In this document: positions 11,065-24,588 of the stretch, piece by piece
Numbering within the stretch: position 1 is the stretch's first letter
Layout: every line of letters starts with the position of its first letter
Origin: Rhizophagus clarus
Lineage: Eukaryota > Glomeromycota > Glomeromycetes > Glomerales > Glomeraceae
Length of the DNA: 64,000 nucleotides
Assembly (NCBI GenBank): GCA_015698045.1
Contig: BLAL01000229.1
Coordinates: forward strand, 1,338,001 to 1,402,000
Direction: 5' to 3'
The notes under the pieces: model-generated
What the model was told of the DNA's origin: nothing
The model's database searches: none
Seen by the model: only the letters and a program-made list of their open reading frames with translations
Position numbers and translations under genes: made by a program

Positions 11065-14000
11065 TAACTATATATTAAAGTACTTGAAAATGATAAAAAA
11101 AATAAAAAAATAAAAAAAAAAAATAAAAAAAAAATTGAATTGGTTAACGCGGTTTATTGTCCTACTATTTGGGGTGACTACTTTATCTAAATATCTTTGA
11201 TATATAATTTTTATCGAAATTTTTTTATAGTTTATCACATTTTGTTAATAAGCAACATGTGAAGACTGCAAACACAGCAGGTCTTAATTTTAATAAATAT
11301 TTATCAAATATTTGGTATATAAATTATAAATTATACTGTATAACAATTGGAAACTTTTTTCCTTACGACAAAATTCGAATTAAAGTTTGCATATTCTCTT
11401 GCGATAACTGCATATAAATGAATGTAAGCTTGTACAGATAAGGAAAATAGGTTTGACATGTGTACGCAGCATCTGCATCAACTTTTTTGGTAACATGTTG
11501 CAAGTTGTTGCATGATTATCAAATTTTTTTTTTTTTTTTTTATTTTTTTTTAAAAGAAACACAATGTCGAATTTAGTGTATAGCCTCTTATTAACTTGTC
11601 TCAATAAGAAATATGAGAGAATAACGATCTATGTGTGGAAGATCTGAAAAAGCTTAATTGGATTATTTGTTTACTGAAGTAAAAAATAATTCCTACAAAT
11701 TTCATTTTTTAATATACGTGAATGTTGTTATACAAATTTTGAATAAAAGGCAAAACTCATATTCTGTCATTAATATTTATTTCTTATACATTCAATTAAC
11801 GAATATACAGTATATACGATGAATAGCGAGATTCTCCAGAACGTTTGTATGTTAGACGCTTGATACGTTGGAAGCTTGCGTTGTTAAGTCGTTAATCGTA
11901 CGAGAGTTTGTATTTTTAGTTTCTCTCCGTCTTTGTGTAGATGCTTACACGAATCTATATTGATCCTTCATCTGAATTATATAATATGTGATAATTGATA
12001 TTAATTAAGAATTTTTTTTTTTTTTTAGAATTATATTATACATTTGTAGATAAAGTATGAACAAATAATGAACCAAGACTGTCATTTTTATCGGTAAATT
12101 GTGAGTCAATTGTTACTATAAAAATTTTCTTTAATTTCTTTTAAAATTTAAAATTTCCTATTAAAAAAAAAAATGATATCTTATTAACTGTAAACCTTTC
12201 AAATATAGGTTTACGCTTGTAATTTTACCAGATAGTGAAATCTCGGAGTTTAGGTATGAAAACTAATGAGAAGCCTAAACTTCTCGAAGGATTGAAAAGG
12301 CGTTAAATTACTATTACCTTTAGACTACTGTATATTGTTTACTGCTCAATTCTTGGTATCATGGCATATAACTAAGATGCGAAAGATAAACCATTATTCA
12401 AACAAAATTAGGGATACATGTTCGGTAATTATTTCAAATCTTTTCATTTTACTCATTAATTCAACCAAATAGAGATCCTGTATCAAAATTCATAGAAAAA
12501 ACATCACGGGAAAAATGTTTTGCAAATCCAAGATGTTTACGCGGCTTTGACGATAATATATCAGAAATACCAACATGTGATTGTATCGCTTATGTACAGT
12601 ATAGGTATTTGAATTTGGGTTAATCGTTAACTTGACTCGGCTCTCGTGTTTAACTCGGATAACATCGATTTACGTAACGAGTCAATCGGCGTCTTTGATT
12701 GATTTTATTTGTATTTTCCTCAGTTGAAAGTTCTTTTGAAGGCGATCAACAGTAAGTCAAAATCGAGTTCGTGTTTCTTTATATCAATACTTTCTTTAAT
12801 ATTATTCTTAATCATTTTTATGTTCGTCATCTTCTTCTTTTGCGTAATCAGCTTAATTTTATTTGTACCCTCTCGATTATTTTCTTTTCTTTCCCTGTCT
12901 GTACCTTCTTGTTTATTGTCATCAGATCCTTCGTTATTATTTATACTCTTTGGTTATTGCAAATATTGTCTCTTCCTTATTCTTAAAGGAAGTTTCCTTT
13001 AAATTGGGTCAAATATTAGTCAATGACAATGAGCTTACAAATCAAACTTCTTAGTAGAATCTAGTTTTAACAAGCGAATATTATGCAAACCATAAACATA
13101 GTCACGATCAAACGGGATGAACAATTGGTAATTAGATAATTTAGAATATTTTCAAAAATTATAATCCCATTATAGTAGTAAAATTAAATTTCTATGAAAT
13201 AAAGTATTTACATTCATACGTTGTACACGCAAAAATGTTAAAAGTTCTATCAATGATAGTTTGATCATCATTTCCATACTATTATTATACATTGAAATTA
13301 CACATACTTTAAACCGAATTCCAAATGATATAATTACGCGAAAAAGGAACTAAAACAAAATCATATGGTTGTTATATAATCTATCTTCTTCATGAAAAAC
13401 GTTATTCCGCGTGAAACATTGTAAAGAAAAAAAATTTGACAACTTAATTTTGTTAGTTGAACATACCCACTCGATTTTGTTTATTGATCATTACTCAATA
13501 GGAAGTCCTTATTAATAATAAACAAATTTATTTTCTTTTTCGTGATTCAAAATCATTTATTGTTGTAAAGTTTGGTAACTACGCTTATTATATTACGCAT
13601 TAGGAGTTTTCTGAAATATAAGTTCTACTACGAATCTAAACTAGCGTTATTAAGCAGAATACTGTGAAAGATATGGAACATTTTTATTTTTCAAAAATAA
13701 ATGAGAATGAGACACGAGTTTCACATAGTTCACATGATATCACAAATGTATACAGTACGATGATCTCACAGATGAATCTTTTTTTGATCAGAATGAGCGT
13801 TTCATCAAAAAAAAAAAAAAAAAAAAAAAAAAAAGCAACAACAACTAAACCAATAATGGTATTCCCTAATTTAAATGGTTATTTACCCTGAAAGGATAGA
13901 TTTGATTGGGTGTAGCAGCAAAATTTCGTGAGAATAATCAAATGTTTAAATTCTCCTAATTAAGATTAATTTATGATAAAACGACATCTTTTTCCCGTAC

Positions 14001-14175
14001 CTAATTTGTTTTCACTGATGTAAAATTTTGTCGTCAATAAATACCATTTTATACTTAAGAACAATTTTTTTTTTTTTTTAATTGATATTTTTTTTTTTTT
14101 CTAAATTTATATTTTCACCTTTTCTTTGGATAATTAAAAAAAATTTTTTTTTTTAAACTTTCGTTCTGGAACATC
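11065..14175. other. Long intergenic region, no convincing gene
   Basis: About 3.1 kb of AT-rich sequence with A- and T-homopolymers, including a 27-base A run near 13808. Two short stretches look coding-like: 12473-12604 (listed separately) and about 13670-13890, an open frame interrupted by the poly-A run. Neither can be linked to a complete gene. Confidence 0.5.
12473..12604 (+). pseudogene. Orphan exon-like open segment, unrecognised
   Basis: Between an acceptor-like AATAG and a donor-like AG/GTATTT, one frame reads without a stop for 44 residues. Its composition is protein-like and Cys-containing (CFANPRCLRGF and IPTCDCIAY). I do not recognise the family. No flanking exon in matching phase was found, so it may be a relic. 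Confidence 0.3.
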
Positions 14176-16271
14176 ATGAATTTAAATAATGATAGCACGA
14201 ACATCCCAAATTTTTATGAGAAATTTAAGAGAATTCAAGATCCTATTCATGTAATATAATTTTATTTGTCGAATTTCAAATCTTGAAATAACTTAAAATT
14301 AATTTACAAATAGGGATTGATGGAATTTGAAGATTGGATATTTAAATTTATTGATACCGAGCATTTTCAAAGATTGCGTAATATCAAACAACTAGGAACC
14401 ACTTATTATGTTTATCCTGGTGCTAGCCACAATAGATTCGAGCATTGTCTAGGTAACAAACTTAGATCATTCATAATTCTTATAAAGATTATAAGATTAT
14501 ATAATCTATTATGTTCATTAGGCGTCGCACATCTTTCTCGCTCATTGGTGAAGAGAATCCAAGAGACGCAACCTGAACTAGAACACGATGAGAATGGTTT
14601 AAAATGTGTGACATTAGCCGCATTATGTCATGACCTTGGTATATAAAATTACTACTAAATTACTATTTAAAATTTTTTTGAATTTATCATAATTTCATAA
14701 TCCTTTATTACTACAAATTTATAGGACATGGGCCGTTTAGTCATCTTTTTGAAAGTGAATTTATATCACGAAAAAGGTTTAATGTATAACGTATATAGTG
14801 TGTTAAAAATCGTACTATAAATAATTTATACGCGTAACTTCCTTTTTGCATAAAAGGCCCGAAGTAAATTGGACACATGAAAAAGGTTCTAAAATGATGT
14901 TTGAACATCTTTTAAACAAATACGTTGATTTATTTGACGATTTAGATACAGATGATGTGAAATTTGTTGAAAATCTAATTGCTGGTGATCGGTAAGTTTA
15001 TTATTACTACATAGTCAAAAATATTTTAAAAAATATATTATTTTAATATAATATTTATCTCATATTTAGTACACATCGATCTCCATATTTATTCGATATA
15101 GTGGCTAATAAACGCAATTCAATCGATGTTGATAAATTTGATTATTTGGCACGCGATTGTTACTACCTTGGAATAAAATCCGTATTCGATTTCTCAAGAC
15201 TCATGAAATTTTCGCGTGTTATTGATGATCAAATTACATACTATTTTAAAGAAAGTTATAATATTTACGAACTTTTTCATACACGGTATTCTTTACATAA
15301 GAAAGCTTATAATCATCGTGTTTGTAAGTAGAATTCAATTAATTTCATTTCAAAGCTAATGTAATGTTTACTCATGTATATATTAAATTAGGTAAAGCGA
15401 TAGATTATATGATACGTGATGCTTTTCTAGAGGCCGATTCAATTCTCAAAATATCGGATAGTATCTTTGATGCAAATGAATTTTTGAAGATGGATGATAC
15501 AATCTTGAATAGAATCGAATTTTCGGACGATCCGGTAAGTTACTGCATATTTCTATATAACAAGGTATAGTTATTTGATTGTCGTAAATCTATTTTAGGG
15601 TTTAAAAAAATCAAAAGATATTATTAAACGCATTCGAAACAGAGATCTTTATAAGTTTGTTGATGAATTTTTAGTTCCTAACGATCTCAAAGATAAACTG
15701 ACCGAGGTAAAATCAATATTATAAATAATATTATGTAATAAGAACGGTTTTAATAATTGTTTTATTTATAGAAAGAAATAAATGAAGAAAAAATTATATC
15801 TTATCAGAATAATGATGGACTCAAGTTAGATGATGTAATAGTAAATCGACTCGTATTAAATTATGGAATGAAGAGTGAAAACCCAGTCGATCATGTTAAA
15901 TTTTATGATAAAAATATACCGAATAAAGGTCATTATATATAAGTATATTGTTGTTATTTATTTGATTTATTTATTACGTTGTTTTATATTCATTTTTTAC
16001 GTTTTTATAGTTTTCAAATTAGAGAAATCACAAGTAAGTTATCTTGTTCCAGAACAATTTGAAGAACTTAATATTCGAATTTATACTAAGGATCGTAAAA
16101 AAGTAAATTTATTCAAGTTTTATGATATATTGATATATATTATTAAATATTATAGATTGTTCACCTAAATCATTCCTTATTTCTTAGATTGATCCAATTA
16201 GGAAATGTTTTAAAGAATTATTGAAAGAATATATTTCAAATCCAAAAACTTATTACAATATGACGAACTAA
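14176..16271 (+). CDS. SAMHD1-like dNTP triphosphohydrolase (HD domain)
   Basis: Predicted to hydrolyse dNTPs to deoxynucleosides and triphosphate, controlling dNTP pools. Eleven exons in consistent phase give 451 residues: 14176-14250, 14314-14452, 14522-14638, 14725-14776, 14857-14991, 15070-15323, 15392-15534, 15599-15706, 15772-15928, 16011-16102 and 16188-16271. HD metal ligands are visible as H69 (SHNRFEH), H108-D109 (LCHDLGHGPFSH) and D194 (DVDKFDYLARD). H135 in WTHEKGS matches the catalytic His region of the family. The C-terminal lobe is also present (NPVDHVKFY and YLVPEQFEELNIRIY), so the fold appears complete. Only about 25 residues precede the HD core, so the SAM domain of animal SAMHD1 is absent. 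This is the best-supported metabolic gene in the window. Confidence 0.9.
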
Positions 16272-17821
16272 AATAAAAAATCATAATGTGATGAATACGG
16301 ATGTTTTGTTTTTTTTTTTTCCTAAAAGTACTTGGATGGAAGTAACCAAGTGCTTCGGATATATCGTTAAAAATATATATATACTTATATACATATATAC
16401 ATATATATGTTGCATTGGGGTGTGCGGTCAACTAATTAAATCATAACTATATATGGACCGTAAAAAAATTTATTATTAAAGATTTTTCAGATTAAACCAT
16501 TAATTAACTCCGTCTTATAATAAATTTCTTATTAAATTGATATGTTTTTATACTTCCATAAAATCAAACTCTTCCTGTTATTTATATTCCCAAATTTTAC
16601 AAAAGTATTCTAAATCAATGTCTTTCATGTGACAGTTTGTTTTTTTCAAAAAAGATCGTTCGTGTCTCAAAAATAAATAAAATAACGCTTTCCGATGTAA
16701 AACTTACATAAGGAAAAAACTTTTTTCTTTAGTGTTTTTCAAAAATATGGAACTGTTAAATTGTTTTTCATTTTATTTAGTGTCCATTTAAATTTTTAGA
16801 TTTTTCAAATGCTAATTAAATACGAAGTTATTGAACTTTAAAATTTCGGATTTTTTAATGGTAATTGAATAATACCATATTGTTACAATATAAAATAGGA
16901 TTAGGAAAATGTCATGGGATCAATGTTTACTATCGTCGTAATTATTATTGTTCATGAAAAAATCTTTAATAGTAAATTTTTATATGGTCCATATATAGTT
17001 TTGATTTAATTAGTTGACCATACACCTCAATGTTGCATGTATTTTTTCAAATTTTGAAAAAAAAACTATAGATTATAGTATGATAACTCGCGAAATTTTA
17101 TAATCTATTATCATATACAGTATTTTTCCTATCAGAGTACCATAATTATATTAAAATAAAATAAATGAGGTCATTAGTTTCTTGCTGCGCTTTGATTTTA
17201 TAAGAGGCCGTTAACGTACAGTACACACTCTTTTATTACCTCATGTGACTTCGAAAACCCTGTTTTCCACTCTATTCCAAGGAACTTGCACTGAAAAATA
17301 TGCGTTACCTGTCACATGATTGATTTTCTAATTTGTAATGCCGGTCGGGAGAGGAAATTTTTTGTGGATCTTTAGACTTAGGTTAGAATTAGGGTTAGAA
17401 TTAGGGTAAGTTTTTTAGGTTGTCACATAATTATTCAAAATAAATCCGGCTACCATTTTTCAGGGTAAAATGTGTTCGGTCACGTGATAATTCAAAATTT
17501 CATATGCATTTATATGAAAATTCACATGAACGACACGGCTTTGACGATCACAAAAAATCATCGCAGATCGCACAAATGACGCCCCTAAACATTTTATATT
17601 TTCCGCTTTTGTGATTAAATAGTTTATTTCGTTAAATAAAACGGTCTGCAGGTTCAAAATAATAACACAAAACGGACAAGACCGACAACAGCCTTTTGAT
17701 GTGATTACGGTAACTAAAAAAGGAAAGGTTTATGCTATACAAATATAACCCCAGTATGAATAAATAAACATAAGGTATAAATGGAGTATTTTCCATTTTT
17801 TCCTTCTTGAAATCTTGAAAT
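16272..17821. other. Intergenic region holding a MITE and a telomere-like stretch
   Basis: No gene is visible. An inverted-repeat element fills 16413-17032. Positions 17372-17410 contain degenerate TTAGGG-type repeats. A TCACGTGA palindrome sits at 17480-17487. Confidence 0.5.
16413..17032. mobile_element. MITE with about 80-bp terminal inverted repeats (family M1, copy A)
   Basis: The left end begins CATTGGGGTGTGCGGTCAAC and the right end, reverse-complemented, begins CATTGAGGTGTATGGTCAAC. Similarity continues for about 80 bases (AACTAATTAAATCA, ATATGGACC, TATTAAAGATTTTT). Both flanks carry TTG, a possible 3-bp target duplication. There is no transposase frame. A related element lies at 21591-22009. 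Superfamily is undetermined; a 3-bp duplication would suit CACTA or PIF/Harbinger types. Confidence 0.7.
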
Positions 17822-19589
17822 ATGGCCAAAGGTATTGAAAAATCAAATGAAACCTACGACAAATCTTATTATGAAACGGCCATATCTAATAATGAATTTG
17901 GTTCTTGTTATAAATGTGGATACTCACAAACCGATGATGATTGGTGTCAACGTTGCAGTTCAGACCTATTTAAATTATGCGAATGGACGAGTGGGAATCT
18001 TATCATAGATAAGTTTATTGAAAAAGCTCAATCAAAGGCAAGAAATCATGGTGAAGTTATAGAATGGATTCCTTATAAAAGGCTAAGAAATATAAAATAT
18101 CTCACTCAAGGTGGTTTTAGTACTATTTACAAGGCTATTTGGTTAGATGGGTATATAATTCGTCTGGATCATAATAAACAAAAATGGGTTAGAAAACTTG
18201 AAAAAGTGGATTGTTTAGATTATATAAACGGAAAAAATAATATTGATTTGCCTCTCGAGGAAGGTGAAAAATACGGACTTCATGTAATCCTTAAGAGCTT
18301 AAATAATTCTTCAAATATTAATGAAGATTTTTTAAATGAGGTAAGTAATTAGTTGTATAAAAAAAAACGGAGCTTAAACTTGAGTCTGAACTAAAGTTGC
18401 TTGTTGCTTGTCGAAATCAGTGAATTTCGTCATATCGAAATTGTCGAAATTATTATTTACATTCGACATGGCCCAATAGAATTTCATCAGGCAACTTTAG
18501 TCTGAACTGACAAAGTGCTGTCCGGAATTACAAATTGTCTGTCTGGTCAGTAAGTACTATTAGTTCGACTACGAGTCCAAGCTCTAATTAAAAGAAAATA
18601 TAAATAATCTAACTTGACCAATTAATATTTTTAAGTTGAAAAATCATTTAAAATTTTTATATTCGGCTATAAATAACTATGCAAATTTCGTGAAAATTTT
18701 TGGGATAACTCAAGATCCAAAAACAAAAGATTATATGATTGTATTAGAAGAAATAAAAAAAGGGAGTTTAAGAGATAATTTATTAATAAAAAGATATAAT
18801 CCGAATGATAAATATCATAATTTATATGAAATAGCAAGTTCACTTTCAGCTTTATTCAAGTCTAATTTAATTCATGGAGATTTTCATAGTGGAAACTTGC
18901 TTTCAGAAGATGAATTCAGTATTTATATAAGTGATTTTGGATTAAGTAGACGAGTTGATAAATCTATTAATTCTAATGATATTTATGGGGTAATTCCTTA
19001 TATGGCTCCAGAAGTGTTGCGTGGGAAACCATATACAAAAGCTTCTGACATATATAGTTTTGGTATTATTATGTGGGAATTTACATCAGGAGTCCCCGCA
19101 TTTAATGATGTTCCTCACGATTTTGAACTTTCTTTACAAATATGTAAAGGGCATAGACCAGAAATTATAGAGGGCACAGAGCTTGATTATGTAGAATTGA
19201 TGAGACGATGTTGGGATAATGATCCTGAGAAAAGACCAACAGCGAAAGAATTGTCAGAAATATTTGATGTATGGTCAACAAAATATCTTATGGAGATGGA
19301 TTATAAAAAGAGAAAATCAGTACCAGGTAAAAGTTTATTAAAATTATTATCATTATTTATTTGGTTATTTATATTTATTTTCAGTAATGAAAAATCTTTT
19401 ATCATTCTAGAAAATGTACATGTTATAAATCATCCATTATCTTGTTATACAAGTAGAAAAATCGATTATTCTGCAAAATTAAATGAAATTTTAAGTCAGG
19501 AATTAAGTTCAAAAATTGTGATTGATGAAGGAAAAGATATTAATGAATTAAGTGAAGATTTAGATGAATTGGTAAATATTCTTTATACA

Positions 19590-19632
<43 letters not shown>

Positions 19633-19693
19633 TTACCTTTTTTAAAATAAATATTTATTATTTACATATATATCTTTATTTTAGAAGATTTAA
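17822..19693 (+). CDS. TKL-type protein kinase K2
   Basis: Predicted protein kinase of about 459 residues. Exons are 17822-18340, 18636-19326, 19411-19571 and 19685-19693. The N-terminus has CYKCGYSQ...WCQRC followed by EWTSGN. The Gly loop is QGGFSTIY, the ATP lysine lies in VILKSL, the catalytic loop is HGDFHSGN (Gly in place of the HRD Arg), the activation segment starts SDFG, and APEVLRGKPY follows. Losing the HRD Arg suggests activity independent of activation-loop phosphorylation. The third intron contains a (TAT)n microsatellite (about 19591-19632). The tail reads SCYTSRKIDYS. The last exon is tiny and its acceptor choice is uncertain. The first intron (295 nt) is unusually long for this window. 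Confidence 0.8.
19591..19632 (+). repeat. (TAT)n microsatellite in the last K2 intron
   Basis: About 13 uninterrupted ATT/TAT triplets lie between the predicted donor at 19572 and acceptor at 19684. Its position inside an intron means length change would not affect the protein. Confidence 0.85.
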
Positions 19694-20714
19694 AATCCAG
19701 CAAATGCAGGTACAAAGACATTAGATTAGGTAGATAATTTATATGATTTAAATCAATATGATTTATTATTATATAAAATTTGCAAATTTATTAAAATCAA
19801 CTGCTTTTCCAAATTCTCTATAAAGAAGGAATGTCCGTAAAATTAATTCTGTTGTCAAGAATTGTATGAACTTATTTTGGATTATTCTTCTTATTTTTTT
19901 TGTCAAATTTTCACATCCATAATACGACACATTCGTTGAAATTCAATAAAGCTCGGAATAAAGTGAAAAGAATTTTCCGAAATTTATGATTTATTGTTCA
20001 ATAAAGAAAAATGGTTGCAACATGTCCTGGTTATTAGCTCTTAAAATGGTTAAATTTTTTATGCATCTGCTGCGGTCAATAGCATTACTGCGGTCAATGA
20101 TCATTTGCTACAATAAGCATTTATGCGTATCAAAATATTTTTATTTCCGAGAAATAATTTAATCAACAATATCTTATTTATCTGTGGTTATGATTAGCTA
20201 TCCTTTGTCTGTATGATACTGAATTACTCAGTATGATAGCTCGAGCTATATTGTTTGAAAAATAATTACTTCCTCTGGAAACTTAAATAGTTCATAAATC
20301 CGGTATTTAAATGAATACATTTCATTTTAGAAATTAGAACCAATGAATAAAGTATAAGGCTATTTGAGTGAATATGTACGATATCATTATGAGCATGAAA
20401 AAGGAGATATAAAATTGCAAAAAATGATATTGCATACCTCTTAAGGAAAACGAATAGTACAGATTCATGAGATGATTATGAATGAGATAAGTATTGATTT
20501 CATGTTATAAAATTTAAAATAAAGAATTAATATATTAATCCGATAATGAAAAATTTTATTATTGTATAAAACTTATTGTGTGAATAATCATACATCAAAG
20601 CAGAAAGTTGATTATTCTGCAAAGGAAAGAAAACTATTGACTATTTTTGGAATGAAAGATTTATTATTTTAAAAGTGAAAATTAATCTTTTAAGCAAAAA
20701 TCTAAGTAATATTA

Positions 20715-20998
20715 GCCCTATGAAAAAAATATACTTAAAATGTATTATGTACTTTAAATATGCTTTTTAAAATTACTTTAAATTATACTTAAAATTAGAA
20801 TTGTAATTTTAAGTATAATTAAGTACATTTTACTCCTATCAGCAGTCCTGCGGCAATATGAGGAACGCTGACGTTGTGAATCAGGAGCCGAATAATGGCT
20901 GTCAATGTGAAAATTTTAATTGGGTGTATTTTAAGTACATTTTAAATCCATTTTGAAATTTAATCATATTTTAGTATACGCTATTTTTTTCATAGGGC
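20715..20998. mobile_element. 284-bp MITE with 17-bp perfect inverted ends
   Basis: The left end GCCCTATGAAAAAAATA is repeated exactly, inverted, at the right end. The interior holds many copies of the word AAGTACATTTTAA and its complement. No clear target duplication was found. Confidence 0.65.
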
Positions 20999-21590
20999 AG
21001 TGAATAAATTGTTAGTACGTAATAAGTGAAGATTTAAAAGAATTGGTAATTCGTTTTATTTATTTATTTATTTTATTTTATTTTACTTAAGTAATGTGAA
21101 TTAATATTATTTATTTCATGGTATTCCCTTCCATGGAATAAATGGTAATCCCTAGGAGCGTATTACTCATTAAAATGACATATATGATGAAGTTAAAAAT
21201 TAAAGATTTCCCGACTATCTATATGAGACCGGAGAATAAGTAAAAGAGGATTCCCGGTCATTTATAAACTTAGCAATTAGTATAAAGGCAATCATGAGTA
21301 ACATTCTAATACAAGGATAAAGTTGTCTGATAATTCTATTTATTGTATCTTTGTTTCCTAACGTTTAACGTTTAATATTATTGTGAAATTTTAATAGCAA
21401 GTCATGGTTATCAGAGGTATATTTTTGAACGATGTTGTTGATAGCAGAAATAAGTATATGAGAGAATTTCAGAAATAACGGTCAGTGGCAGCTGATTTTA
21501 TAAAATTCGTAGACATTCCTTAAGAACATTTCCAAAGCAATTATCAACATCTGAATAACATTGTTTATTATTAATACAATTAGTACGTGG

Positions 21591-22009
21591 CGTTGGGGCA
21601 GTTAAATTAATTAAATCAAAACTTTAATGTAGTCAGATTTGATAAGCACCTGTGGTATTTCCTGCAAAAAATCCTAATTTTTTTTAAAATTCGATGGCTT
21701 TTGTTCTAAATTAGCGTTTAGAAAAGTTAGAAATCTAACGTAAAAAATAACGGGACACCTCGCTTTTAATGGAAATTATATTGCTTAAGATAAAAAAACG
21801 AAACGCTACATTAAAGAAGCAATTATTTAGAATATTTTGGGAATTTGGAAAAAAAAATAACAAGAATTTAAAGTTATAGAGGTTGAATTTAATAAGGGAC
21901 TTCTTATTAAGTTTATTTTAATATAAGTTATATATCAAATCGACTAACAATAAATCTCATATAAGACTACATATAGTTTTGATTTAATTATTATATCTGT
22001 CACCCAACG
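21591..22009. mobile_element. MITE of family M1, copy B
   Basis: The ends are CGTTGGGGCAG and, inverted, CGTTGGGTGAC. Both are followed by a shared ATTAAATCAAAACT block and TGTAGTC, which are also related to the ends of the 16413-17032 element. Flanking TGG versus TAG is at best an imperfect 3-bp duplication. There is no coding capacity. Confidence 0.55.
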
Positions 22010-22801
22010 TAGCGCAAATATCAATATCAAGAAACATATATAAATATATTGGCCGACATTATGTGCAAAAGTGATTACTTAATTTCGGTAATTATAAGTA
22101 AGTCAAATAGTTTTTAATTGATAATCATCCTTTCAAGTTTAAGAAAAATGGATATACAAAAATTAAAAAAATATTTATTAGTTGAATAAGGGCAGTGACG
22201 TACAGTATATTATTTGAGATAAATGTCACTTTATTAAGAAAAAAGCGTAATAAAAAAACATACTATTTTTATTTGAATAAATGCATGAAAAAGTAAGTCG
22301 TAGATGGTAAATTACTAAGCATAAAAAAGAGAATTTTTTAAATTTTTAAAATTTTAAAATTCTTCAGTAATTACATGTAGTATCACGTGAACAAATTGAG
22401 GCTTAAACGCGTCACAGTACTTTTTTCCAGATAATTCTAGGGTAGTTTAACTATGCCAGCGAATGGTTGGATAAAAGTGGGTCACATATTAGCCCATTTC
22501 CAATAAAAGAGTTATCGTTCTGACGCTTTTTGATTAGTCTCACCGACATTCTTTAATCAAAATTGATGAGGTACAAAAGATAACAAAAATACAATGAATT
22601 ATAATATGTATTACATATAACGTCTATTGGCTTTTTTGATGTTTTAAATGAGCTTTAAGTGATTTCACATTTTCACAGACCAATTTATTTAATAAGAAAG
22701 TTACCACTTCTGGAAAATGATAACTAAATAATTTACAGAAGAAGAACAACTAAAGAATGAAAGTACTTGCAAATAGCAAACTTTATTTGATAATATAAAT
22801 A

Positions 22802-23074
22802 CAATCAACTCTCCATAAATACTGTACACTCTCTATGATAAGTGGATACCCTCTGAAATGCTTGGATCAAAACTGGGACTTATATGCTAAATGCACATTG
22901 GGATATTTCCTTCTATAAACACACTTTGCTAAAAAATTTTTATAATAGTTTATAAATTGTATTACTTCAGTTCCATATTAATATCATACAAATTTATATA
23001 TATCTATAATTCATATCCTTCTAAATACACTCTTGTATCTGGTCTCAAGGGACACATATATAGAGAGTTGGCTG
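22802..23074. mobile_element. Tc1/mariner-like MITE, 273 bp
   Basis: The left end CAATCAACTCTCCATAAATA and the inverted right end CAGCCAACTCTCTATATATG match with few differences. Both flanks are TA, the target duplication of Tc1/mariner/pogo elements. No transposase is encoded. Confidence 0.6.
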
Positions 23075-23082
23075 TAAATATG

Positions 23083-23114
<32 letters not shown>

Positions 23115-23233
23115 ACGAAATTAATAAACAAAAAAAAAGAAATTAACTTTAATTTAAAATTGAAAAGTAGAACTAAACTAAACTAAATAAAACGTACGTT
23201 AATACTAACTAAGCTTAACACAAAATAATTTAC

Positions 23234-24411
23234 CTAATCAATGGCACAATCTAAACATTCTGAAGGAAGATCTTTTGTGAAAGAATTAAGTAATCGAGAT
23301 GTATAAAATATAAATAGCTTGTGAATTCGTATTTAATTGAATATCTTTAATAGATATAGGGTTTTCTTTTTTATATTCTTCTGCTTCTTTAAATTGCTTT
23401 TCAATTTCATAATGCTCTTGATTTTTTTCAATTTTTATAAAAAATTAAACTCTGATGCGTTTAATGTAGTTGAATTGAAAAATAACCATAAATATTCTTC
23501 TATTTTAACAGCAGTTGGTCTATGATTTGGATTTGAATCCCAACACTGTTTCATTAAATTAATATAGCATTTTGGTGCATTTGACTCATTTATTTCAGGT
23601 CTGACTCCATTACATATATCTAAAGCTAAAAATAAATCATGAGCACGATCATAAAAAGGTTGTCTTCCAGTTGCTACAAAATACAAAGCTATATATATCC
23701 GCTGCTTGAGTATAAGGTTTCCCTCTTAATACTTCAGGAGCTACATAAGGCATAACCCCATAAATTTTTGTTTCGTCAATATTACCAACTTCTCCACATA
23801 ATCCAAAATCTGAGATACATATACTGATATATTTTATGTACTTAAACAATATATTTCCAGGATGAAAATCACAATGGACCATCTGTTTTTGATGAATTCC
23901 TTTAAGGCCTTTAATAATAGTAATTAATATTCGTATATTATTCAACCAATCAAAAGTTTTGTAGTTTCTATATAAATAATCATTAAAGGTACCACCTTTT
24001 GCATATTCAAGAACTATAATAAATTCTTTTGAATCTGGATTTTGAGATATCCCATACATATTAAGAATATCACCAAATTTTTGATTTGTATATGCTAAAT
24101 ATACTTCAACCTGTTAAAGAGTACGTATACTTTATGTAAATTATCACATTAAATAGAATGTTCAGATTATAAAAATATCATACCTCGTTTAGGAATTCAT
24201 AAATGAAATTTTGAGAGTTATGTAAACATTTCAAAGCTACTTGTTTATTATCCCATATCGCTGAATATACTGTGGAAAAGCCATTTTTTCCTATTTCTTT
24301 GATATCATTGAACTGATTATGAGGTATCCATTTAATTTTAGGACTATTTCTAATAATGTCAATGATTTTTATATTCTTACAATTTAATATAATATATGAT
24401 CTATACTTCAT
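23234..24411 (-). pseudogene. TKL-type kinase pseudogene with at least three lesions
   Basis: Exon 1 (24184-24411) encodes the Gly loop (GKNGFSTVY) and ATP lysine (VALKCL). Exon 2 from 24110 carries HCDFHPGN, SDFGLC and APEVLRGKPY. The frame breaks after AADIYSF at about 23690, where roughly 11 bases seen in paralogues are missing, then resumes as YFVATGRQPFYD. It breaks again near 23440 after ASEFN, and a third time near 23295, where about 7 extra bases interrupt the QAIY...TSRLLN motif. The tail SECLDCAID with stop at 23234 is still readable. The start is uncertain, because an upstream ATG near 24468 reads out of frame. With three lesions it is unlikely to make a full kinase. Confidence 0.75.
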
Positions 24412-24588
24412 TTGTATTTTCTTTACAATTTCTTATTTTTTTACAAGCACTCTCATTCATTTTAACATAAAAATTCTGAGTAGAAATCCGTATTTGACAA
24501 TAATAATTAAACGGTGATATACAAATATGCAACGTTGCATTAATACGACTATATTTTAATTTACGGTTATACTTCAACACCTGGATTC

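Larger units (their letters stand above)
19694..23233. other. 3.5-kb gene-free region with three MITEs
   Basis: No open frame here resembles a protein. The recognisable content is three inverted-repeat elements (20715-20998, 21591-22009 and 22802-23074) and a (TA)n run at about 23083-23109. The rest is AT-rich with no structure I can name. Confidence 0.55.

Noticed and set aside
12240..12300. Short hairpin-like GGAGTTTAGG / CCTAAACTTC
   Set aside because: It is about ten bases with a mismatch, which is not significant in AT-rich DNA.
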